Source: Styela clava (lineage: Eukaryota > Chordata > Ascidiacea > Stolidobranchia > Styelidae). From it: a stretch of 64,000 bases of DNA. Positions within the stretch are counted from its first letter, which is position 1. The number at the start of each line of letters is the position of its first letter. The notes beneath the pieces are model-generated. The model ran no database searches and was not told the DNA's origin. It saw only the letters and a program-made list of their open reading frames with translations. Positions 26,101-38,100 of the stretch are shown here, one piece after another. The translations under genes and the position numbers were made by a program. The stretch spans positions 13,166,151 to 13,230,150 of the forward strand of contig NC_135257.1 of NCBI RefSeq assembly GCF_964204865.1, written 5' to 3'.

Positions 26101-29100
26101 TATCTCTCATTTCATTCTCTGTTAATTCAAGTGTATTTTTCATATCATCATATTTATCATGCTGTATTAACCTAGTACCATCATGAAGTGTGAGCTCTCT
26201 ATCATGAACCAACCTGCAAAACAATGTAAATTAATACATACCAAAGTGGTCAACTCAGCCATAAACTGAAAAATACTTTCCTTATCAACCAGTAAAATAA
26301 TTTATTTTATTGAGATGCTTATGAATAAACATGCCCATGATTATGCTAGTCATTTCACTTAGGTAATCTTATCTGATGATAAAAAAAATTAAGACAAATT
26401 TCCATTTGCAAATCATAATTGATAAGCTTACATATTCAACACAAAGAACTCTAAAATGAGAGAGAGGATTGTCTATGGATATACAATCTTAAATTTTTCC
26501 TTAAAACACAGAACAATTTTGAATAATCAGAAAATTTTAAGAAATAAAAGATATTTTATTGTTATTTCACTAGGTATTGACCTTCTCTGTGATTGAGATG
26601 AACATTTCTACCTTTGATTTATTTATAATAGGAAGCCTAAGATTTGTTTTCGCATCATAACATTTGAAAATTGACAATACAAATAAACTGAGCCATTATA
26701 TACTAAAAACTAGATTGTTTCTTGAATCCGCAGCATACCTCTGAAGAACAGAAAGTGTTCCTGGATTAACTCTATGCAATCCATCTAAAACCGCAATTCT
26801 TCCATCTAATGCAGCTTCAACAAGAGGAGCATATCGCCACACAGTATCACCATTTGGTGACGTATATCTCTGCTGGAGTAAATCTCTTGCTGTCATGTCT
26901 TGATACATCAGTACTGGCTCAGTGAGATAACCAAGCATATTGGCAAATTGTTTCACAAGTGTTGTTTTCCCACAGCCCTGTGGAAATACAAAAATTCATT
27001 TGTACAAAATTAAAATGCCCTGAATAAGCTTAAATATAAAAACAAAATTGCTAATTCCCAAGTTATGAAAAGATTCTGTCACTTAGGGTGAATCAAAATG
27101 AAAATTGAGTATTTCATTCTCTTATTGGTCATATTAATGATCCAAATTTTCTAAGAAACTTAAAAGGCATTATGTTTACTCAGTGTTCTCAGGAGACTTG
27201 CATATGCCAACATATTTGTTAACAACGTTTGATTTTCGCTGAGTTATAACTGGAGTGAGTCAAAAATTTTATGACCACGACTCATGAGTCAAATTTTTCC
27301 GAACCCGAATGAGTTGATTCCTAATCTGCCAAGACTCCACATCCCTGGAGCATATTACGGATAACATGGCAAAGAATAGCCTCGTCACTGGTTAGCACTC
27401 TGAGTTGAGTATATTATATTCAATATATTGTAGCCTATTTACTATATAGAATCATCTTTTTAATGTATAATAACCTTTCCACCAATGATACAAAAATCCA
27501 TGGTTGAATGTGTCAATACAACATCAGCAAGTAGTTGTCTGTGATAATCAGTCATAACAAATTCTTTATTTTCAAAATTAGTTTTCTCGTTCATTTGTTT
27601 TCCACATGGCACCTAGAAATAACAATCAAACTGATAAAGAAGAACTTTAGTAAACAGTTGATTAAAGTAAAGTGTGCATAATCACTGCTCCTTTCTCTCT
27701 GCTTTTGTGTTAGTGCAGCTAGGAAGAAATTCTGTTGTTTTCGGGAAAGATATACAAAAATACCAATTGGTATTCAGTGTGATTTTACTAATACTGATTA
27801 GCTATATAGTATTATTGAAACACATATTTTATGTACATATAAACTATTCAAATCGTGCAAAAACCGTGTAACACTAGCTAAGGATCCTTCAAGATTAAAA
27901 AAATAAATGGCAAAATCAAAGAAAAATAAACAGATACAAAATAGGCAAAGGGGGAACATATGAAAAAAGGTTGGGAAACACTGTGGTTGTCAGTGGATCA
28001 GTATGCACTGAGTGCAAAGATGCTGTAGCAAGAAACAAGAAATCACAATATTTGTGAAAGTGTGATATAAGCAGTGGTGGGATTCAAATTTTTTGCTAGC
28101 CGGTTCAATCACAAAAGTGATCTTTTTCAGCTTTTTTGGTTCTGTTGCAAAAAGTCATGTTTTTTTTTCAGTAATACTAACCGGTTCGCTGTTCTCATAA
28201 AATTCTGTGAGACGGTTCACCACTGGATATAAGGCATTTGTAACACTCAAGATTTTGTATACTAATAATAATCAGAAATATGTGCATGGATAATAGAAAA
28301 TCAAATGATAACAAGAGAGCGATGCTCAAATATATGGACACGAAGACCAATCGAAGTGGTACGGGTATACAATCTGTCACAGTAGACTGCCGGTACCACA
28401 GTCTTTACAACCTTGCCTGGCAACTAGAGCTCGACCGATATCACTTTTTGGCACCGATACCGATATATCGGCCAACTAGTGACCGATAACCGATATCGAC
28501 ATACCGATATCTACAACCTGAACCCGCAGTAAATACAAATAGAAAGAAAAATTCAGTTTCAGTCAATCAAAAGTTTATGTTGAAAAATAAAGCAGTCCTA
28601 CAGAGTGCTTGCATCATCGATAAAAGTTTCACAGCAAATAATAAGAACACACATTAATGCACAATACAGAAGGCAATGTTTGAAAAAACCAAGCACAAAA
28701 GAAAAATGGCAGTCAGTAAAAAGCTTATAGAAGTCCATTTTGATCCATACAGTAGTAGGTTTGCACGTAATTTACGGAATTACGTAATTTTTTCGAGTTA
28801 CGGGAGGGAAGTTACAAATTACGTAGGAAAGTCGTAATTATTGGTCGAGCGCTTCCGCGTATGAAAGGTGCTCCTTCAAAGCAGTCAATTCCGTCGATTA
28901 TAAAAAGTGAGAGTTTAACAAGTAGAAGAAGTTAGAGTTCCGATATTCGCAGCCGTTTTTCTCTCTCTTGTTACGCAGGTGGGGGAAGGCATGACGCGTT
29001 GCCACCCCGTTTGAGCGTTTGGTTTCACGGTCAAAATGATATTATTATGAGCGTTATCACCATAACGCAATTAAGACCGACAGACTTTTTTGTTTTCACG

Positions 29101-32100
29101 ATTTGGTATCTTTTTTATTCGGCGCTGATAATGATAAATAAGAATGTGTGATAGTTGATTGTAATTCCGGAAGGCGTATTTTTCTTTCTCTCCGTGAAAC
29201 AGACATGAGACGAATTTACCGCCGCTATGGGCTCTCAAAAGGAGAGAAGGCTACTTTCTTTCACTTTCTCAATCACTTTTATTAGTACAAATCACAGCGC
29301 ATTAAAAAACAAAAAAACAAAATAGAACTTATTAGCATTAATTTACAACGAGTTACAGGTAAGAATTTACCGCCAGCTAAATAATTATTATTTGATCTAA
29401 ATTTATCGCAAATAATGTTATAACTTTTAGGCCGCGAAATGATTTGATATAAAATGAAGCTTGGTAATCAGAATATCGTCAATAATTCAGCATCAATAAT
29501 TATTATAAAATGCTAACTATGTAGAAAAGTCGGATAATGTAAAAAACGGAGAAATAACAAGTCTTCGTCGCGAGGCAAGCGCAGGTATAATCAAACGAGA
29601 GAATACGCTCGTCGTTGATTAATAACTTAGAAACCCGACATTTTTATTCAATACGAAAGTCGATTTTAAAAAGGCAACTATCGTTTCATAAATATCCGTA
29701 ATAAATGTCGGTAATGATAAAATTGATCGCATAAAATTGGGACGGTTAATTTGCGAAGGTGATAAAGGAAAATTAATGCCAGCACAAAAGATAAAAATCA
29801 GAATAAATTTAATTTGAATCCACTCCTTGGTATTTGTCTTTAACATCTGTCGCCGGCGTATAGTACTGTCGGTAATATGAAAACCAAGCTTCGATGTCCC
29901 ATTCGGAAAAGAAGTGGATTCAAATGGTCTTATGATAGGTTTAAATGTGTGAAAAAATATCGCAATTATGGGTCATTACGTAATCGATTTTGCCACAATT
30001 ACGGAATTACGTGCAAGCCTAGAGGGAACGCAAGATATTCGAAGGCGAGGATTTTGCACCGCACGAAAAGATAAAAGAGAGAGAGAAATATAGAAGAGAA
30101 CTCTGTTCATTGAAAGGCAAAATGAGAGAAGCGAAAAAAAGAAAACGCTCGGCCGCAGATATTTCCCGGGGAAAAAGACTCATTTTTTAGAACGTGGAAA
30201 AGCGACTAACGCTGATATATATCGGCCGGTTGGGCCGATATGATATATCGGCAAACACGCAATATCGGCCCGATATATCGGTTGGCCGATATATCGGTCG
30301 AGCTCTACTGGCAACTAACACGAAACTGCCGCAAAGTGCGCAATTTTTTAATTTTGATGACATGATCGCACATAAAAAAGCAGACAGATATTTTTGAAAA
30401 TAAATAAAAGTAACAGCCTTCTTGCGATAAATACAATCTTTACCCACTAAAAAGTTCAAAGCAAAAGAATGACAAACAAGATCAACAACAACACCAACAT
30501 AATAACAAAAGGATCCATATGTACACTTCTTGCCTAATAATCGAATATTTCCTTCTTTCTAATACCTTCAATTGAGAATTGGATGAACCAAGATCCAAAG
30601 TTACGTTCCCAAAAGATCCATTGGTGTTTGAATCTTCTTGTCCATTGTTCAACTGGACTGATGTTATGTTCATGATAGAATCATCTTTTTCCGTTTCTTT
30701 GATTTCAAATTTCTGAAAAATGTGATCAGAGTAATGAATCAAGAATTAACATCAAGCCAGATATGGAAAAAGTATAATGACCAGACACTATTAAAGCTGG
30801 CCTTATTAAGTAAAGTCAAACAAAAATTTAAATATATTTAAAAACCGAACGCACTATCATAAAAATTATTTGCTTATGGAAGAAGTGAGGCATATTTAGT
30901 TGACAAATAGCCAAATTGTAGAAAAAGGGTTGTGAAGTTGAGAATTGTTTTATGGTTGCTCAAAATAAGATTTTGTATTATTTTGAAATGGCAATAAAGT
31001 GAATGTGTGAATGTGAATAAGAAATGCTTTGTGGCCGAGAATTGAAATACCAAAATTATAAGAATGTTTCAGGACCAATTTACACTAAAGCGGTCAAACA
31101 AATTTTCACATTGTTTAAAAGAGTGAAATGGTATAATAGGCAATTGTCCAATCAAAAGAATATCTAAACTAATTCACAACTAAAATCATCCTGTGACTTT
31201 AACTGTAATCCTCTATTTAAAAAATTGCATGGAAGGTTGGACCTTGAATGTGACTTACAGAATAAGCATCTGAGACAGACTGTTGTCCTTCCTTGTTAAG
31301 TAAGATATCATAAGGATATAAACGTGAAAATAGTCCCAACAATGGATAATCTTTAGCCTGAAAAATACGACAAATGAATAAATAAATCAAACCTTAACAA
31401 TAAAAAAGAGGAAGGCTATATAAGACTTACTCGAACAATTAGTATTTCAACTTAGTTATAAACAGATATGATTTTTGATATTGAGATAACTGATAGAAAA
31501 ATAATCTTGAATATCTGCTACAATTGAGCATAAATCGATATCATTTATTATGGTAAGATAAAGTCTGATTGAAAGCATCAAATACTAGTTATATTATTAA
31601 GTTTAGATAAAAAAAGCAATGTTTTGCAAAGATAGGCAGATCATTTTACAGAGAAACCGAAGATTCAATTCAGACCCATTGCAGAATATATGTTTGATAT
31701 TTCATTTTTTAAAAGATTATTTTAAATTGTATTCAGAATTCTAAATTATTTGGTTTTAGCCATATCTGAGTATAGCTTAGCCCTAGACCTAGTCCATAAT
31801 GACAGATGATTGGAAAAAGTCCATTTCTGAAAAATGTGACATAATCTACTTTGGCTTTACCATGAAGATAAGCAAACACCAACATTTATGTAAGGAGGAA
31901 GAAAAAAAAACTTTTACTTCAATATATTAGGTGAGACCCACCTTGTCTAAAATTTTCACAGCATGTACGAGATTCTCTAGTGGGAAGTCAGGCAGACCAA
32001 GACTTGCAGATTCCTGAGTAGCAAGAGTATTAGCACAGGAGAGAATTTGTGCTAATATATTCGATTCAACATTTGGAGCATGCTCATATAAAACATCAAG

Positions 32101-35100
32101 TTGATCCTGTTAAAACAAAACAGATAAACATTATTTTGAACTTTGGTAGGTGCGATAATAATAAACGATGTTGACGATTGACAACTTGACATTAGCAGAA
32201 CTGAGATGAAACTACAGGATAGAGATCTGGCCTGGGCCATTAGTATCTTTACGTTTTTTTTATATCTCATCTCATCATCATTTTTCAAACCTCATTCGAA
32301 TTTCTGGCAACGGTCCTGATCCTTGTGTGCAGGCACAGTTCTATTGTGAACTTTTGTTGGATCAATGTTTAACCCATCAGACATCAGGATATATGTCTAT
32401 AATTATGAAATAATGAAAACCTAAATACCTTGAATGACAGATGATAAATATCTCTTGCTTGAAATCGAGATCTGAGAGGAGGGTCGAGTGGATTTCCTCT
32501 ATACTTGGGTACTGGTAAACCAAGTGCAATCACTCTGAACTTATCACTCACTCGTACCAACTGCCAACTGTCCATCGATTCTTTACCGAATTGCTACACA
32601 AAAATATACAATATTACAAAAAATAAAATTGATGCAGTTAAACTAATCTTTTTGATAATTTAAATAATCAGGATGAAATTGTCAAAACTTTCTTGTCTTT
32701 TGGGGTTTACTTTTATTGATGCCCAAAATATCTTGCAAAAGGGTTATATTATTTACTGTAAAAGTCATATATATTATTATCATTACTTCTAGCAATTTGT
32801 CATAACGAATGTGATGCATGAGAAAACGTCCATCATCTAGTTGCATTTCTCGATTCTCAAGTAAATTATTCAATGCAGGAAGTACGTTACGCTCGGCTTT
32901 CTCAACACCTTCAATGACAAGAACTCTTCCAAGGAGAGCAGCTCTAACAGCACACTGAAATTACAAACAATAAAATTGGTTTTTCCGTTAACTCATTGCA
33001 AGGAAATAACATAACAAGTAAGAGTAACCTAATCATATTGAAATTTGTGACAGGTTATTTCAATTGCAGAGCAACATATCGATTACATTAGATTGGTTTC
33101 TTGAAAATGTCATGCCATAAATTCACCAAAAATGTGAAGAAAAATAGACAGGAATATTTTGAAAATTATTGGGTTAAGATTTTGCTATTGACCAATAATT
33201 ACTAGAGCTATATTATGTTCAATCAACCCAAGCTAAAAGAATCACAATGATAAAATCACTAACATTGTAATAACCACACAAAAAAATCCCTTTTTATGAA
33301 TTTACTTTGAAGCATTACTGAGCAAAATTTCTGTGAATCCTCATTTGACTTGGGCATGGCTAACAATCAACTTATGTTTACAAATATATGATTAATTTTG
33401 ACAACAATTGTAAGAACGAAGTAACTATACCATTCTCTCTTAAAGCTAGATATAACCAGGGATGGGAAGCTGGAGCTGAAGTCAAGCTTACCACAATAGA
33501 TTGCCGGTGCCCTGGTCATAACACCACTGCAAGATGATCTACATTGTTTCACCAAGTACAAACACTTACGACTCAATACAAATACTGAACCTGAGGATTC
33601 GAATACTGGAAAATTCTAAATACCAGCCACAAAAACTCCCAAATTCAGCAAACTCTTTTCAAACCATAAGCACAATTGATACGCAGCTACAATATTGACC
33701 TGATCTATATAGTAGGATGTTCCACTTTTAATTTCTCTTCTTTGCTTTAAATCACTTTCCGTTGTGTCTCTTGAAAGGGCTATGTATTCCACTTCCTTTC
33801 TTGTGAGTTCCTACGAATGAAATGTTATAAAAATACTCAATACATGAAACAATCAATGTATCTAAAAGACATTACAGTAACATCTTTGAGCTGAAAATCT
33901 TCAGACTGAAAGAATATGAACATGATACTAATACAATGCAATGGGGCATTATATGTTTAACATAAAAGAATTCATACTATTACATGTAAAATGCAGAAAT
34001 ATTAGCGGTGTCTCCAAAATGTCGTGTCCCACTTGTACCACGTGTCCCACTTGACACGTGGTACCAGTGGGACACGTGGTACAAGAGGTACACAACATTT
34101 TGGAGACACCCGAAATATTAGTGCAATTTCACAGTAATACAAAGACTGTGTTTGACTGATCTAACATCTAACAAAAAAGCGCACAAACCAGATATTGCAT
34201 AGTGAGGAAGCGCCGTAGTGGTCCAGGGGGTCCGATAAGAAAAATGTCTTGACCAAGTAAATCCTTTTGTGCCATCCATCTTAAATGTCTGATAGTCGAT
34301 TGAGGCAATGGATTTCCTGATGGCACTGGAATTATATATAGGAAAAAGAAATTTATTGGTTTATGGAATGTCTATTTTATCTCACAATCAACCTGAAGCG
34401 TTTCTGCAAAAGAATAATTTGCTCAAGTACTTACCATTGATGGAAATGATAGATAGACAGGCTTTGGAAAACTACAAATAAACAATAACTTAACTTAGTG
34501 AAGTGGGACCTTGATATCAAATTCAGAGTTAGTTTTTGGTATGAAGCAATAACGGTACTGGTACAGTAAAGGTCCTTCTTTTTTTGTCTCAACAATTTTT
34601 GCATGTGTCATTCTTAACCATGATCTGATTACATCTTTATAAAAACTATATCATCGTAATGTCACAGTGACGTAAGAAGGCCCATCAAAATATACGAAAA
34701 TAATACAAAACATGCAGACGATGACCCGAAATTGAGCAAGATATGATCTAATATTAGAGATTTCTGGCGTTAGTCGATAGCATTTGCACAGATACCATTA
34801 TGAGCGATAACAGCTATAATTTGGTAAGATCTATGACATGATTGTGACGACGCAGTGACATTCAGGTGGGGTTAGGGATGACATATGCAAAGTCGGTACT
34901 ATGCTAGACCCGCAACAAAGTATCATTTATGGAACATCTAAGAATAATGGCACCAACTGAAATGAGAAAGCTGTTTCATTTGCAGTTTCTCTAATATTTA
35001 AAATCATGGGTTTCCCTTCTAATGAGTAAGCATCTAATCAATTGTAAATGAGGTAAACTATAGTCGATGTGTCTACTTACCAAATCCATATGGAACATGC

Positions 35101-38100
35101 AAAGGGTGGTCTGGAACTTTCACTGGAACCTTTGTGTCTCCAATATTAACATGGCCATCTGAAAAATAAAGGAATGCCCCAAAGTCAGTTGCAGTTGTTA
35201 ACAGATTTATGAAAGATAGGTTTTTGGACATTTATTTGAAGAAAGGAAACTGATGGAATGGCTTAATCTACCTATGATAAACCACAGCCTCTCTTCAGTT
35301 TGTTAGTCCAGACAGGCATTGCAATCAGTAAATTTACTAGTTTATCAGTCCAGTCAGGCTGATGTGCTGATGTTTTTATGTGAACCACTCTGTAGAACTG
35401 TCACACACAGTCCAGCATTTCTATGGCACATCAAACCCAACACAGCCGGATGCCAGTATTATTATGCCTAGTCCAACTCTAAATAGTATTAATGGGGTTT
35501 TACAGTCAATGTTCTATAGTTGACTCGTATATTTCACGAAAAAGAGACTCCAGCCGTGACGCAAAGTGCGAATCGTATAAATAGCGTTGATTTCAAAATC
35601 GCCATTCAGATGTGTGAAATTGTTGACGCAACTCAAGACAGGAAATCAATAACATTAACTCCTTTATAATGACTTATTATTGGTTTAGCACAGGGGTCAC
35701 CAAACTATGGCCCGTGGCCGGATCCGGCCCGCGGCGTCATTTTATCCGGCCCGCGATACCACACGCAAAAATTCGAATTTGTTTTTAAGGGAAATTTTCC
35801 CCGAACATCGCCTTCCTTGTAAATTTCCTAACATTGGCCAATCAGCAAGATGCAAAAACGTGACGTAATAATAAGCCTTTTCGCATCCGCTTAGATACTT
35901 TTGTTTTGTCACCCTGGCAGATTTTCAGTCGTGGTTGTAAACAATACTTCCTCTTTTGCGATTTTGAATGCTATTCGTTAGTTTTTGGTTGTGTTTGGGA
36001 AATTTAAGTATGAATCAAATACGTCAATCATCATTTGCCTCCTTAGGAGTTGTAGTTTTAATAGTAGTAATGAAAAATTAGTCTAGAATTAGCTGTGACA
36101 AAATAGGCTAAAATTTTCCACCGGTATGCAACGTTTTCTGCGAAAGATGCACTCGTGGCGTGTGCTTTACGTTTACTGTTTACGTTTCTTGTGCTAAAAT
36201 GAACGTTGAATGTGCATGTTGCGCTTACAGTACTGTAATCCCTCGCTTACTGCTCCAATTTCACAAGTCACACTAACTTTTGTACTGCTTATATGCGAAT
36301 ATTCATGTAGGTATGTTACAAAAAATTAAAGTTTATCCGATTTAAATAAAAACTGCGCCAGTGGATCTGAGTGAAAATAAGAAAACAATACCAAGTTTAT
36401 AAAAAACGATCAAGAAATAACGGAGATATCGGAATTTTAGTACCACCAGACAGGCCAATATTTTCCATAAGGATTGTATTACTTTTTTCATAAGAACTGT
36501 AATAAATATGAAAAAAAACACATATCAATCACTAGTCTTTCGATCTGCGTCACATCTATGGAATATTGAGACTATTTCAGGATTTTATTCTGGCAACGGT
36601 CTTGATACCGCCGAAAGATCGTCGCAAATAAACGATGGAGTTGTGCACGTTAGTTTGACAGTGGTTCATTGACGGTAATAATTAACGATGTTCTGATTGT
36701 ACCAATTTCATAAAAATTGATAAGTATCAAGTTACGAAAGAAATACACACGGTCACATAAATTTTATTGGTGTCCATAGACAATATCATTAATCTGTACT
36801 ACGTATAAATAAAGCGTAATTTTTAAAAGCTCCGAATGTTGGGAAATTTATGCGCTAATGAAAAAAATCAAATACCAGATAATAGTTGTTTATTTATGTC
36901 AAAATTTCTTGGAATTCCATGCTATAGCAGGCAGTCCGTAGTCGTTTTTATGAGCGGTATTCCGACACGGCGTAACGGTACTTAGCAGACGTGATGCGTA
37001 CATTTTTTTTGAAGCGAAAAAGCGGATTTTGTAACATTCCTAATTCATGACTGCAACGTTTTGATAACAGCTAAACTCAGAATAGTTGTCTAGATATAGA
37101 AATCTTGTATAATTGTTTTCCTAGTTTGTTCCCGATCTATATTCTGCGATACCGATATAGATAGAATTTAATATTCGAGTCTTCAGAAATATAGCATATA
37201 TATTGTTGAATAAATTGAATGGATTTCCCAACTTTTGTGAATTTATTGTATTGCATCGACAAAAATATATTCGCCCGGCCCGTTTCCACACAGTTTGAGT
37301 CATATCCGGCCCGCGGTCAAAAAAGTTTGGTGACCCCTGGTTTAGCATGTATTTTCAGTCATATATATCCTCCCTGGCGCTGTAATGTTTTGATAAATAT
37401 GATTTCGACTGCACCATACTTGGCAGAGATATAGAGATTTTTTAAACGCTAAAAAAACGTAAAATTAATGGTAATTTTTCACGCGTAATGGCGCGCATTA
37501 GAATGTTAACGGCTTTCTGCGCATTTCCGTCGAAAAAAGTAACATTTTTTGCATTGAGGGGGGCGTGTGCACTAGTAATTAGAGGTGTGATGTCATCAAA
37601 ATTGTCAATTGAAGCCTTGAACTTAAAAATTCTGTAAATACAATCGTGAATTTTAGAGTAACCATTCTTGCTATAATAGTGGTTTTGGTGTTGTTCTGTT
37701 GGAAAATAATACAAGAAAACGTTGAAATAAAAATTAATTAATTAGGAATATTTATTAACCCTCTACTAGACACAAAATCTTGCAAGTTCAATAGAAATTT
37801 TGGAATTTTGGCTTGAAAATATTTTTTTTCAGATGAGTGCGTTTTACATACATTGCTGAATAGAGCTCTATCACACACTAATAAAAAGCCATGAGTGAAG
37901 CTTTAGAGCCTAATGGTTGACAAAAAAATAACCCATGTGAAATGGCACCAGACCGACCGGTTGGGGAGGGTTAACCTCCATGAGATTCAAATCTTTCAGC
38001 CAATCAGCAGTGCATTCCATAGTGGTGAAAGTCTCATAACGAGCAGAGCAGCATGCACACGCACAGTGAGGTCACATTAGGAATGTCAGGTTATCAACAA

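Larger units (their letters stand above)
28311..30531. repeat. Dispersed repeat family D, copy 2, split by a hAT insertion
   Basis: Left part 28311-28424 and right part 30308-30531 together match the family D copy at 12800-13330. The hAT element at 28425-30307 separates them, so the other copies serve as empty-site references. Confidence 0.75.
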
